The notes: generated by a model not told the origin, from the sequence alone. A stretch of DNA of 27,098 bases from Firmicutes bacterium UBA3941 (GCA_002385665.1 DGDX01000002.1:1569-28666), one strand, 5' to 3'; positions 8,454 through 16,468 are shown, numbered from the stretch's first letter. Numbers and translations are program-made.

Positions 8454-10105
8454 TTTTGCTGCTCTCCCTTCTTACCCTTGGGAGATTGTCTTTGTTCGTT
8501 GGAGGTATAGAGAAAGGTGGATCTCTCTGTCCTGGCCAGATCCTTACCCTTTATGACAGTCTCTTTTATATCCTTGCTCCTGTATGGAGACAGCGGCCTT
8601 ATATAACGTACACCAAAGCTCTCCAGGCTTGCCACATAGATCAGCAATATCAGCATCCCCATTGCCACTCCAAAGATACCCAGGGTTGCTGACAGTATCA
8701 TAAATGGGATGCGCAACATTCTAGTGGCTAATCCCAGACTGTAATCCGTAAATGCAAATGCACCTATAGCTGTAAGACCTATTATAATAATCATGATGGG
8801 ACCAACCAGCCCTGCCTGTACAGCTGCCTGACCAATGACCAAACCACCGACTATAGATACGGTCTGACCTATTACCCGAGACAGCCTTATACTGGCCTCG
8901 TGCAGTAACTCCAGGGAGCCCAGTAACAGTACGGCCTCCAATATTCCAGGAAATGGCACCCCGCCCCTGGCACCTGTGATGGTTAGCACCAACTTGAGAG
9001 GTAGCATACCGGTATGAAAGGTGGTTAAGGCTATGTATAATGCAGGAAGGAATGTAGAAACAAGCATACCACCATACCTGATAAGCCGCAAAACTGATAC
9101 CACAAACCAGTTTTCATAATAATCGTCAGCACTCTGTAATAGTATGGGCATTGTAACCGGCACTAATAAGGCATCAGTTCCGCCTTCCATGAATATTGCC
9201 ACCCTCCCCTCCATAATACCCCTAACTGCCCTATCCGGTCTTTCGGTAATCTGGTACAGAGGAAAGATGGAATTTGGATCATCTGTTATATACAGTCCAA
9301 GTTCAGCTGTACATAGAATGCTGTCCACATCCAAAGCTGTAATCCTTCTGGTTGCTTCATTTACTACGGCCTGATTGGCAACATCTTTTAGGTATACTAT
9401 CAAAACCTCCATCTCGCTTCTGCGCCCTATTCTATGTGCCTCAATAACTAAATTGGGGTCCCTTATTCTCTTTCGGATTAGTCCAATATTGTTCTTAAGT
9501 ATTTCTGAAAAACCCTCCTGGGAACCTCTCACCGAAGGCTCCAATATGGGCTCTCCGATCTGCCTGCCGACATACTGCTTGGAGCTTATGATAAAGCCCT
9601 TTTGATAGCCCTGAACACACAGGAAGGTATCTCCCGACATTATGGCAAAGAGGATCTCATCCAGGGTTTCCACTTCCTTTATATAGTCCGCTATTACCAT
9701 GGAATCCTTGATGGTGTTAAAAAGTATGGCATCCCCCTTTTCCAATTCCGGAGGCGAATATAGCATCAAGGGGCTTACAACGTGTTGAAGGATGATATCT
9801 TCATTGGCCAAGCTTTCTACATATATTACAACCCCATAAATATCCCGGCTGCCTAACTTAAACTCCTTTACCCTAATATCAAAGTTATTATTCATAGAGC
9901 CTTTTATATTGGCAATGTTGTCCTGGATATTTTTGGATATTCCCATATTTTTAAATTTTTGATCATATATTATTGATTCCTGTCCGCTTTTTGGAACACT
10001 ATTACTTCCTCCAGACTTCAATTGATCCTGACTATGACTCTGGCTTGACCCATCCTGTTGCCGGTTTTCCTTCCTGTTTAATATCTTATTGAAAAATTTC
10101 CACAC
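8450..10105 (-). CDS. gerA: GerA/GerKA family spore germination protein
   Basis: A subunit of the germinant receptor. 551 residues. Residues 1-50 are a hydrophilic Gln/Ser-rich tail; 50-300 a soluble cytoplasmic region; about 300-500 a membrane region with four or five helices containing GARGGVPFPGILEA and LELLHEASIRL, which mark this family. A charged tail follows. The start is GTG at 10105; the ribosome site is poor (GAAAGG lies too close, GGGGG about 11 bases upstream), so initiation may be weak. First gene of the gerA-gerB-gerC operon. A strong terminator at 10160-10193 sits only 55 bases upstream, so a promoter must lie in that short gap. I did not find a clear sigma-G site there. Confidence 0.94.
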   Translation of the reverse strand: MWKFFNKILNRKENRQQDGSSQSHSQDQLKSGGSNSVPKSGQESIIYDQKFKNMGISKNIQDNIANIKGSMNNNFDIRVKEFKLGSRDIYGVVIYVESLANEDIILQHVVSPLMLYSPPELEKGDAILFNTIKDSMVIADYIKEVETLDEILFAIMSGDTFLCVQGYQKGFIISSKQYVGRQIGEPILEPSVRGSQEGFSEILKNNIGLIRKRIRDPNLVIEAHRIGRRSEMEVLIVYLKDVANQAVVNEATRRITALDVDSILCTAELGLYITDDPNSIFPLYQITERPDRAVRGIMEGRVAIFMEGGTDALLVPVTMPILLQSADDYYENWFVVSVLRLIRYGGMLVSTFLPALYIALTTFHTGMLPLKLVLTITGARGGVPFPGILEAVLLLGSLELLHEASIRLSRVIGQTVSIVGGLVIGQAAVQAGLVGPIMIIIIGLTAIGAFAFTDYSLGLATRMLRIPFMILSATLGIFGVAMGMLILLIYVASLESFGVRYIRPLSPYRSKDIKETVIKGKDLARTERSTFLYTSNEQRQSPKGKKGEQQK

Positions 10106-10159
10106 CTTTCTTTGCCCCCTGTATCTTACTAATCTCCATTTATTGTTACCAACTTGTCC

Positions 10160-10193
10160 AAAAAAAATGAGGGGCAGACGGTCTGCCCCCTCA
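10160..10193 (-). terminator. Strong Rho-independent terminator between DUF2935 and gerA
   Basis: Near-perfect stem TGAGGGG(G)CAGAC / GTCTGCCCCTCA (plus-strand arms 10168-10179 and 10181-10193), followed on the minus strand by eight T. It starts right after the DUF2935 stop codon. Confidence 0.92.
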
Positions 10194-10194
10194 T

Positions 10195-11094
10195 TTATCT
10201 GGGTAACATCTTAAGGATTCTTAAGTAATGGTTGGCCTCTCGGAGCACATGATCCCCCAACAGGGGCAGTATAATAGATTTAATCGTACATCCCAACAAT
10301 CCTTCCGTTGCTGCCTTTTTATAGTTCATAATCTCCCCTGTGGCCGCAGTACTCTTTTCGATTATTAGCTTATCCGGGGTCTCAATACACTCCTTAACCA
10401 GGGTTTCAAACCTTATATTAAAGGCTTCAGCAGTTTCCTTTAATTCCCTTTCTGTTGGGTCTAACAACCCATCAATAAACTGGGCATGTTCTCCCATGAT
10501 ATTGTTCCAAAAATTAAGTTCATCACATAGGGTCTTATTTGGACGTTCTCTTCTTTGGAGGGACATTAGTATATCCCGGTAATACAAGGCCTCACGGGTA
10601 ATGTGTTCCAACAATTCATCATAAGCGGCAATGAATATTTTACATTCTAAGGATAATCCGATTAGTTTCTTTTTAAACTCTATTACTTCTCCAAGCATAT
10701 TTAATGATCTGGCATTTATCTCCCTAACCGCCTTTTCCAACCATTCCGGGTTGTCTATATTGCCATTGCCTACCAATTGCTCCTCAGCCTTGGTGATACT
10801 TGTATTGATACTAGCCCCCGTAAGTTTAGATGTCACATTTTCAGCCCTTAGGGTATACGGAGTCACAAATTCATTGGATTCAACAGCCCCCTTTGAGACA
10901 ACCCCGTTGGCATAAGGGATCGTCTCAGCCATCAATTGTTCAAAGCTCCGCTTTAAAACATCAGCTTCTGCTATGTTTGCGGCTTCTACAGGCTGCAAGC
11001 TGGTTTCAATGAAAAACATGTGCTCTTTCATAATCCTCTGGAAAAAGAGGTTTGTTTCCAAAGATATCCTTATAAACTCATCCCTTGATAACAA
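10195..11094 (-). CDS. DUF2935 family protein (ferritin-like four-helix bundle, duplicated)
   Basis: TTG 11094 is preferred (GGAAGGGGG 7 bases upstream), giving 299 residues; a GTG at 11112 would include the ribosome site. The protein is all helical and consists of two related halves. Each half has paired helices rich in His and Glu: RIMKEHMFFIET, EHITREALYYRD, IMGEHAQFIDGLLDPTE and DHVLREANHYLRIL. Such HxxxE/ExxH spacing suggests a di-metal site like that of ferritin-like proteins. DUF2935 is common in spore-forming Bacilli and Clostridia; its function is not established. It has its own terminator and is not joined to the ger operon, but its position next to it fits a spore setting. Divergent from the LysM gene. 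Confidence 0.85.
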   Translation of the reverse strand: MLSRDEFIRISLETNLFFQRIMKEHMFFIETSLQPVEAANIAEADVLKRSFEQLMAETIPYANGVVSKGAVESNEFVTPYTLRAENVTSKLTGASINTSITKAEEQLVGNGNIDNPEWLEKAVREINARSLNMLGEVIEFKKKLIGLSLECKIFIAAYDELLEHITREALYYRDILMSLQRRERPNKTLCDELNFWNNIMGEHAQFIDGLLDPTERELKETAEAFNIRFETLVKECIETPDKLIIEKSTAATGEIMNYKKAATEGLLGCTIKSIILPLLGDHVLREANHYLRILKMLPR

Positions 11095-11229
11095 AGAGAT
11101 TCCCCCTTCCACTTAGCGTATAGGTCTAATACATCTTATTTGTGGAAGCCAAAAATGTGCCACAACTGTAACAAAGAAATTTCTTTTTAATAATATATAG
11201 TATATCGATATTAGAAAGGATGATGATGC

Positions 11230-11955
11230 GTGAGCATTGATTCAAATATGCAACCAAAATATAGAGCCCATGTACCACCATGCCCCGGCGGTACTCTCTA
11301 CACCATCAGGGCGGGAGATACCCTGTTTTCTTTAGCAAGGCGGTTTAATACCACCGTCGATGCCATCATGATGGCAAATCCCGGCCTGGATCCTATGAAC
11401 CTGCAGGTAGGCAGAATAATATGTATACCGACAGCATCCCAGCCCGGACAATGCCCTGGAGGTTTCCTTTATCAGATAGTGGCGGGTGATACCTACTTCA
11501 GCCTGGCAAGGCGGTTTAACACTACTGTTGAAGCTCTTATAGCTGCCAATCCCGGGGTAGACCCCAATAGACTGATGATTGGCCAGGTTATCTGTATCCC
11601 TGTTACTCCTGCCCCACCTTGCCCTGGAGGCACCTATCAAATAAGGCCTGGAGACACGTTCTTTAGCATCGCTATCAGGTTCAACACCACTGTAGAGGCC
11701 TTGATGGCTGCAAACCCCGGAGTAGATCCCAACAGGCTTATGATTGGTCAGGTTATCTGTCTGCCTCCCGGAGTACCCGGTCCTATACCCTGCCCCGGCG
11801 GGACTATCTATAGGGTACAGCCTGGGGATTCCCTCTATTTAATAGGCCTGCGGTTCGGTATTCCCCTCGATAGGCTTATCGCTGCCAATCCTCAGATTCA
11901 GGATCCCAGCCGTTTAACCATAGGCCAGCCTATTTGTATACCGCCCAGGATGTAA
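11230..11955 (+). CDS. Four-LysM-domain protein with Cys-bracketed repeats (spore coat/wall binding type)
   Basis: 241 residues consisting almost only of four LysM domains of 49-51 residues: 18-67, 75-124, 131-179 and 188-238, joined by short Pro-rich linkers. Each begins with CPGG and ends with an ICIP-type motif (ICLP in repeat 3), so each repeat has one Cys at its start and one at its end, probably joined in a disulfide. LysM binds N-acetylglucosamine in peptidoglycan or chitin-like glycans. There is no signal peptide, no catalytic domain and no membrane helix. SafA-like spore coat proteins also lack signals and use LysM to bind the cortex, which fits the neighbourhood, but this is inference. 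GTG start 11230 with AAAGGATG about 8-10 bases upstream. Confidence 0.88.
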   Translation: MSIDSNMQPKYRAHVPPCPGGTLYTIRAGDTLFSLARRFNTTVDAIMMANPGLDPMNLQVGRIICIPTASQPGQCPGGFLYQIVAGDTYFSLARRFNTTVEALIAANPGVDPNRLMIGQVICIPVTPAPPCPGGTYQIRPGDTFFSIAIRFNTTVEALMAANPGVDPNRLMIGQVICLPPGVPGPIPCPGGTIYRVQPGDSLYLIGLRFGIPLDRLIAANPQIQDPSRLTIGQPICIPPRM

Positions 11956-11971
11956 CCTGTTATTCTATAAG

Positions 11972-11999
11972 ACAAGGGGCTCCATAAGCCCCTTGTTTT
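11972..11999 (+). terminator. Rho-independent terminator after the LysM gene
   Basis: 10-bp perfect stem ACAAGGGGCT (11972-11981) / AGCCCCTTGT (11987-11996), loop CCATA, followed by a T-rich run. Confidence 0.88.
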
Positions 12000-12098
12000 G
12001 CTTGCTTTCCTTATTAAAGTCGTGATATTATAGGTCTTAAGTATAATCAATTGTTCCCCCAAATAGGGGGTTTATGGGTTTATATGGGAGGTAGCATA

Positions 12099-12509
12099 TT
12101 GAAGATAGTTGTTATTGACGGGCAAGGCGGTAGGATGGGTAAGATGGTTGTTGAACAGCTCAAGGAGGTCTTGCCGAATTATGAGCTTATAGCTATTGGC
12201 ACCAACAGCATAGCCACTGCTGCCATGCTTAAGGCAGGTGCAGACTTCGGCGCGACGGGTGAGAATCCAGTTGTATACAATTGCGCTGATGCTGATATCA
12301 TCATAGGTCCTTTGGGAATTGTTGTAGCCAATGCACTCCTTGGGGAGGTGACCCCATCTATGGCGTTGGCGGTTGGTCAGAGTAGCGCACACAAGATACT
12401 GCTCCCCATAAATAAGTGCAATAATGTAGTAGTAGGTGTCCAGGAACTCTCCTACAAGGAATATGTTGACCTGGCAATAGAGCATGTAAAGAGAATTGTT
12501 AATAAATAG
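12099..12509 (+). CDS. DUF3842 family protein
   Basis: 136 residues from TTG 12099, chosen because GGGAGG lies 7 bases upstream and the family starts with this motif; the frame is open further upstream (12051) but has no ribosome site there. The N-terminus KIVVIDGQGGRMGKMVVEQL is a Rossmann-like beta strand and glycine loop. Other motifs are AIGTNSIATAAMLKAGAD, DIIIGPLGIVVANALLGE and VGQSSAHKILLPI. DUF3842 is a small conserved clostridial family without a known function. The glycine loop suggests nucleotide or dinucleotide binding, but no partner domain is present. Single gene; convergent with the kinase gene. Confidence 0.85.
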   Translation: MKIVVIDGQGGRMGKMVVEQLKEVLPNYELIAIGTNSIATAAMLKAGADFGATGENPVVYNCADADIIIGPLGIVVANALLGEVTPSMALAVGQSSAHKILLPINKCNNVVVGVQELSYKEYVDLAIEHVKRIVNK

Positions 12510-12530
12510 GCAACGAGCCGATTAACAGAT

Positions 12531-12575
12531 AAACCCGCTGTGCCGATTTACGTTTAAAACCAGCACAACGGGTTT
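12531..12575. terminator. Imperfect hairpin between convergent genes, possible two-way terminator
   Basis: AAACCCGCTGTGC (12531-12543) pairs with GCACAACGGGTTT (12563-12575), 12 of 13 positions, with a 19-base loop. U-tracts on both sides are weak, so efficiency is doubtful. Confidence 0.45.
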
Positions 12576-12578
12576 AGG

Positions 12579-13196
12579 TTATACCTTAAAAACCATATCG
12601 CATTTTCCCGGTATACCCATTTTTTCAAAATACTCATCTTCCATAGGAATCCACTCGTCTGTGAACCTTTTGTACATTAAAGGTCCATTTCGCTCAAGAA
12701 TCCTACGACTTTGTCTCTCAGAATCTATAGAGAGAAAGATCTTAAGATCGTAATATCCTATCAGGGTTGGATGCATGCTGTATACGCCCTCAATTATATT
12801 TAACTGTCTGGGGACAACTGTTACGTATTCTTCCAAGGCCATGGTCTGACAGTTGTATGGACGATATCTGAACTCCTGTCCAGTTATTAGTCCTTCTATA
12901 ACCTCTCTCTTAAACCGAACATAATCAACATTTCCTCCTACTTCCCTTAACCTCTCTTCTGTCCTCAAATCTGGAGTAAGAAAAAAATCGTCCATATGAA
13001 AGATATTGGCATCGTATATTCCCCCAAGAATATTAGCCAGGGTACTCTTTCCTGCCCCACTGTTGCCATCTATGGCTATATTTATGGGTTTTCCCAATTC
13101 CATCAGTGAGTCTATCCTGTCAAGAAGCCCGGGATATAGCTTTTGCAGTATGCTTCTTGAATTACCCCCATATGTCTTTCTAACTTTATCCTTCAT
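12579..13196 (-). CDS. Uridine-kinase-like P-loop kinase
   Basis: 205 residues from ATG 13196 (an in-frame TTG at 13205 is possible). The Walker A motif is GNSGAGKST (around residues 37-45), followed by FHMDDFFLTPDLR, RPYNCQTMALEEYVTV, NIIEGVYSMHPTL and an Arg-rich lid (RQSRRILERNG). This is the layout of uridine/pantothenate/nicotinamide-riboside type kinases of the PRK-like family; the true substrate cannot be told apart by eye. It overlaps the end of the ECF S-component gene by 11 bases and has no clear ribosome site of its own, so it is probably translated by coupling. A kinase with an uptake protein suggests phosphorylation and trapping of the imported compound. Confidence 0.82.
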   Translation of the reverse strand: MKDKVRKTYGGNSRSILQKLYPGLLDRIDSLMELGKPINIAIDGNSGAGKSTLANILGGIYDANIFHMDDFFLTPDLRTEERLREVGGNVDYVRFKREVIEGLITGQEFRYRPYNCQTMALEEYVTVVPRQLNIIEGVYSMHPTLIGYYDLKIFLSIDSERQSRRILERNGPLMYKRFTDEWIPMEDEYFEKMGIPGKCDMVFKV

Positions 13197-13719
13197 TCTG
13201 AACAACGCCCGCCCTTTTTAATGCTATGATTATAATAGGTATAATTACTATCTGAATGATGATACCGGGTATGGCGTTTAGGAAGGCACCTGACACAAAG
13301 GCTTGCCAAGTATAGGCGTTCCCGCTCAGACCCAGTAAAATTATATTAGCAATTGCCATTACAACCCTTCCGACCAGCATGGATATGAGCAAGGCAGGAT
13401 ATACATATATATCCTTTTTGGGAAACAGTTTATATAGGAGCCCTGTCATAAGACCGTAAGCACCCAGTTCAAAGGTCATTGTCGTAGCCATGGGTATGGG
13501 CGGCATTCCTGTCGTAAAGCTGCTGAGAAAGGGTGTCACGAGACCAACCACCAAACCATAAGGCCATCCACAGACAAAACCGGCTATCAGTACCGGAATA
13601 TGCATGGGCAGTAACGCCCGTCCCAGTTCCCCAACTTTCCCGGTGAAGAAAGGCAATATAACACCTAGAGCAATGAATAAACCGGCCAGGACTAAATTTT
13701 TAGTTGAATTTTTTCTCAT
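13186..13719 (-). CDS. ECF transporter S component (substrate-binding membrane subunit)
   Basis: 177 residues from ATG 13719 (GGAGGGG 5 bases upstream); the frame extends to 13794 but that part is the leader terminator. About six membrane helices. Motifs include LVLAGLFIALGVILPFF, LLPMHIPVLIAGFVCGWPYG and GAFLNAIPGIIIQIVIIP, as in the ECF_trnsprt S-component family. S components bind a vitamin or similar compound and work with a shared EcfT-EcfA-EcfA' energising module, which is not encoded here and would be elsewhere. The substrate is unknown. It is co-transcribed with the uridine-kinase-like gene and is preceded by a promoter and an attenuator-like leader, so its expression is probably controlled by a signal such as its ligand. 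Confidence 0.86.
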   Translation of the reverse strand: MRKNSTKNLVLAGLFIALGVILPFFTGKVGELGRALLPMHIPVLIAGFVCGWPYGLVVGLVTPFLSSFTTGMPPIPMATTMTFELGAYGLMTGLLYKLFPKKDIYVYPALLISMLVGRVVMAIANIILLGLSGNAYTWQAFVSGAFLNAIPGIIIQIVIIPIIIIALKRAGVVQNEG

Positions 13720-13874
13720 TTTCTCCCCTCCTATTTTTCTGAAAATAAAAAATACCATAAGATAAGCCCTTCTGCAAAAGGCCAATACCTTCATGGTATA
13801 GATACATAGCCTCTTAATTATTCAAAGTATATCTCCAAGGCATTACGCCGTTAAGCCGGCTTCTGCCAGCTGTT
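13720..13874 (-). promoter_or_regulatory. Structured 5' leader of the ECF operon: candidate riboswitch or attenuator of unrecognised class
   Basis: From a predicted start near 13874 the leader runs about 155 bases to the ECF ATG. At the 5' end GCTGGC/GCCGGC (plus 13855-13860 with 13865-13870, loop AGAA) forms a hairpin. At the 3' end a terminator hairpin (13753-13798) plus U-tract lies just before the ribosome site. A smaller hairpin ATACC/GGTAT (13785-13799) uses the same bases as the terminator's outer arm and could act as an antiterminator. I compared it by memory with TPP, FMN, THF, preQ1, cobalamin, lysine, purine, SAM and T-box leaders and saw no match. Confidence 0.6.
13741..13798 (-). 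terminator. Leader terminator hairpin upstream of the ECF gene
   Basis: Three stacked 6-bp stems on the minus strand: UACCAU/AUGGUA (13793-13798 with 13753-13758), AAGGUA/UAUCUU (13786-13791 with 13759-13764) and GCCUUU/AAGGGC (13777-13782 with 13766-13771), followed by TTTTTTATTTTC. It lies between promoter and start codon, so it can only act as an attenuator. Confidence 0.8.
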
Positions 13875-13880
13875 AACATA

Positions 13881-13908
13881 ATTCTAGCATACTTTTTATA
13901 AATGTCAA
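13881..13908 (-). promoter_or_regulatory. Sigma-A promoter of the ECF-kinase operon
   Basis: Minus-strand TTGACA (13903-13908), 16-base spacer, TAGAAT (13881-13886). Start of transcription expected near 13874. Confidence 0.78.
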
Positions 13909-14023
13909 TTTCATTCATATGCCACCCTATATAGGTATACATGTCGCGCCGTATTCTTATTGTATTGGATATATATATCTGCTATCATATATATTATAAT
14001 TAAGTGGAAAATTTAAGTTAGAT

Positions 14024-14893
14024 ATGTTTGGATATATACTGCCGGATAAGCCGGAACTAAAAATAAAAGAATATGAACTGTTTAGGGCTTATTATTGTGG
14101 TCTTTGCAAATCCATATCCGACCATTACGGGCAGATCCCGCGCTTTGCCCTAAGCTATGATTGTGCTTTTTTGGGGCTGTTTTTGTCATCTATCCACTCT
14201 GGCCACAGAGATATAGGACCTGCTGGATGCATTACAAAGCCATTCAGAAAGATCCCTGTTATATTGGACAACCCGATATTAGAATATGCAGCCGCCGCCA
14301 ATATTATCTTCTCCTATTACAAGGTTAAGGATGATATCAGGGACGACAAGGGTTATAAGCATCTACCCTTAGTCTGGTTACTGCTTTACCCTTATAAGAG
14401 AGCCCGGAAAAAGTCCCCTGAACTCGATACCCATGCGAGATTTTATCTATCAAAGCTGTCAGGGCTTGAAAGCAGTAATTGTGACTCCATAGATGCTGCT
14501 GCCCAACCCTTTGCTAAACTTTTAGCTAAGACCTTTTCCGGAGGCGGCTTCTTTCATGACGCAAAAGTCCTAAATATCTTGGAGGATTTTGGATACAACA
14601 TAGGTAAATGGCTCTATACCATAGACGCCCTTGACGATTTAGCTGATGATATTAAAAGCGGAAACTACAACCCAATTGTAGAACAATTCTATAAGGGCAA
14701 TAAGGACCCTGATCGCCTAAAGAAATATATTGAGGAAGATGTAGGATTTGTTTTGAAGTATTCCCTCAAGATGGCCTGCATAGCCTATGAATCCCTTGAT
14801 ATAAAAAACAACAAACAAGTCTTGGATAATATAATATATGGCGGTATGTATAAGAAAACCGATGAGATTTTAAACAAGGAGTTGAAGCTATGA
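14024..14893 (+). CDS. DUF5685 family protein with conserved Cys motifs
   Basis: 289 residues. The N-terminus [18 protein letters not shown] followed by [14 protein letters not shown] and SYDCAFL, then GCITKPFRK, is the hallmark of DUF5685, a clostridial family without known function. The CxxC and the later Cys residues could bind a metal ion. The rest is helical, with acidic motifs [14 protein letters not shown] and [12 protein letters not shown] resembling the Asp-rich pairs of all-helical metal-dependent enzymes; this resemblance is only suggestive. No signal peptide or clear membrane helix. TATAAT at 13995-14000 is a likely -10, but the ribosome site is weak. It overlaps the J-domain gene by ATGA, so the two products are probably made together. 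Confidence 0.85.
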   Translation: MFGYILPDKPELKIKEYELFRAYYCGLCKSISDHYGQIPRFALSYDCAFLGLFLSSIHSGHRDIGPAGCITKPFRKIPVILDNPILEYAAAANIIFSYYKVKDDIRDDKGYKHLPLVWLLLYPYKRARKKSPELDTHARFYLSKLSGLESSNCDSIDAAAQPFAKLLAKTFSGGGFFHDAKVLNILEDFGYNIGKWLYTIDALDDLADDIKSGNYNPIVEQFYKGNKDPDRLKKYIEEDVGFVLKYSLKMACIAYESLDIKNNKQVLDNIIYGGMYKKTDEILNKELKL

Positions 14894-15501
14894 AAGATCC
14901 ATACGAAGTCCTGGGTATACGACCTGGGGCTAGTGAAGCTGAAATAAAAAGGGCATATAAGGAATTGGTAAGAAAATATCATCCAGATCAATATAAAGAC
15001 AATCCCCTTTCATCTTTGGCGGAAGAAAAACTAAAGGAGATCAATGAGGCCTATGATTACCTTATGAGGAATAAAGGGAACTACAGACAGGAAAGTGGTA
15101 CCCAGGGAGGGGGAGGTGCCAACAGGGATTACAACCCTTATTTTGCTCAGGTCAGGCAGTACATACTATCAGGTAATATCTATGAAGCCGAAAGAATATT
15201 AAATAGTATAAGCACCAGATCTGCTGAATGGTATTTTCTTAAGGGGCATGTGGATCTGGCAAAAGGCAATTACCACCAGGGATATGAAAATATCAGGACT
15301 GCGGTAAATATGGAGCCTGGCAATATGGAATACCAGCAGACCTTGAGAAACCTGATGAACCAAAATACAAGGGCCGGCCAAGTCTATAGAACCAACAATC
15401 CATCCAATGAAGCTGACGATATTTGCAAGATCTGTACCTGCCTTTATGCTGCTGATTGCTGCTGTGAATGCTTGGGTAGCGATCTAATCGCTTGTTGTTA
15501 G
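14890..15501 (+). CDS. J-domain (DnaJ-like) protein with Cys-rich C-terminal tail
   Basis: 203 residues. Residues 3-62 are a J domain with the HPD motif (His31-Pro32-Asp33), so it should stimulate an Hsp70/DnaK ATPase. A Gly-rich linker follows, then about residues 80-150 look like TPR-type helices ([37 protein letters not shown]). The last 25 residues carry nine Cys, including CKICTC, CCCEC and a terminal CC, apparently a metal-binding knot. It lacks the Gly/Phe and zinc-finger domains of true DnaJ, so it is a specialised co-chaperone. Translationally coupled to the DUF5685 gene (4-base overlap), suggesting a dedicated client. The same tail pattern is common in clostridial homologues next to DUF5685. 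Confidence 0.87.
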   Translation: MKDPYEVLGIRPGASEAEIKRAYKELVRKYHPDQYKDNPLSSLAEEKLKEINEAYDYLMRNKGNYRQESGTQGGGGANRDYNPYFAQVRQYILSGNIYEAERILNSISTRSAEWYFLKGHVDLAKGNYHQGYENIRTAVNMEPGNMEYQQTLRNLMNQNTRAGQVYRTNNPSNEADDICKICTCLYAADCCCECLGSDLIACC

Positions 15502-15512
15502 GAGGAGAGTTC

Positions 15513-16013
15513 TTGAAAAGGAAATCCAAAATGATAGCTCTTGGAGGCATATTGGCCGCTCTATGCATCATTTGCCTCTACCTGGCGGTTCACCTGCCCA
15601 CCAATAGATTGTTTTTCTATTCATTGGCCTCTATATTTGTTTCCTTTATAATATTGGAGTCCGGTATGAAGAGCGGTTGGCTCTTTTACATGACCACATC
15701 CGCTCTATCCATGTTTATCATCCCTAACAAGATCTCCCTTTTACCATATCTGGTATTCTTCGGGTTATACGGGATTATAAAATGCTATATCGAGTCCATT
15801 AATCTCATACCTTTGGAGTTAATATTGAAGGGGGTATTTTTCTTAGCCTGCGAGGGTATCTTATACATCCTTTATTCCCAGGTTTTTATAATAAATATAA
15901 CCTTAAAACTACCCCTATACGGTGTATTCGGTATCTTTTTAGCAGTCTTTTTCATCTATGACTATATCTATTCAAGAATAATAGCATTCTATAAGGCTCG
16001 ATTTATATCATAG
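15513..16013 (+). CDS. Predicted integral membrane protein, function unknown
   Basis: 166 residues from TTG 15513 (GGAGG 7 bases upstream; the longer frame from 15492 would run into the previous gene). Five or so hydrophobic segments: about 7-27, 33-50, 55-80, 88-105 and 115-155. The N-terminus is KRKSK. The length and pattern slightly resemble small transporter subunits, but I recognise no family. It starts 11 bases after the J-domain gene, so it belongs to the same transcription unit and may be a membrane partner of that pair. Confidence 0.75.
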   Translation: MKRKSKMIALGGILAALCIICLYLAVHLPTNRLFFYSLASIFVSFIILESGMKSGWLFYMTTSALSMFIIPNKISLLPYLVFFGLYGIIKCYIESINLIPLELILKGVFFLACEGILYILYSQVFIINITLKLPLYGVFGIFLAVFFIYDYIYSRIIAFYKARFIS

Positions 16014-16071
16014 ACAAAGTACCAGAATCAGCAAATATATGCTATAAATAATTATAGATTTAGTATACAAT

Positions 16072-16449
16072 ATGTACATGTGTAATCTACCTACAAAAAA
16101 ATCTATTATGGAAATATTACTAAAACATTTACTCTATGGTTCAATTATTCTAGTTGTACTCCTTCTCTATCAGGTTACAGGAATCCATTGCCCTATAAAG
16201 TATTTTTTTGGAATACCATGCCCTGCTTGTGGTATGACACGGTCCTTTTTATCACTGCTGAGGTTAGATATCAGGGGATCATTATCCTATAACCCCATGA
16301 CCTGTTTGGTTATCATAGCCGTCTTATTGGGCTTTCATAAGAAACTATTTAATCATAAAAAGATTATTGACGGTATCCTCATCATAGCAGCGATTGTGAC
16401 CCTGGCTTTCTACATTTATCGTGTATTTTCGCTAAATGTTGACGTTTAA
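16072..16449 (+). CDS. DUF2752 family membrane protein
   Basis: 125 residues with three membrane helices (about 18-37, 76-92 and 99-118). Between the first two is the family hallmark HCPIKYFFGIPCPACGMTRS, with a CPxCG motif followed by TR. DUF2752 proteins are found in many bacteria and have no known biochemical function; the Cys pair may bind metal or form a disulfide on one face of the membrane. The start ATG 16072 has no good ribosome site; an internal ATG (codon 13) is a possible alternative. It lies 58 bases after the previous gene, in the same direction, and 45 bases before the TM2 gene. Confidence 0.83.
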   Translation: MYMCNLPTKKSIMEILLKHLLYGSIILVVLLLYQVTGIHCPIKYFFGIPCPACGMTRSFLSLLRLDIRGSLSYNPMTCLVIIAVLLGFHKKLFNHKKIIDGILIIAAIVTLAFYIYRVFSLNVDV

Positions 16450-16468
16450 ATCCTCAATATGGTAGAAT
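16439..16468 (+). promoter_or_regulatory. Sigma-A type promoter for the TM2 gene
   Basis: TTGACG (16439-16444), 18-base spacer, TAGAAT (16463-16468). It overlaps the end of the DUF2752 gene, so the TM2 gene may be transcribed on its own as well. Confidence 0.6.

Noticed and set aside
12051..12098. Upstream extension of the DUF3842 gene
   Set aside because: No ribosome site before it; TTG 12099 has GGGAGG at ideal spacing and matches the family start.
13720..13874. ECF leader as TPP, FMN, THF, preQ1, lysine, cobalamin or T-box RNA
   Set aside because: None of the conserved cores I know of these classes was found by eye; a covariance search would be needed to be certain.
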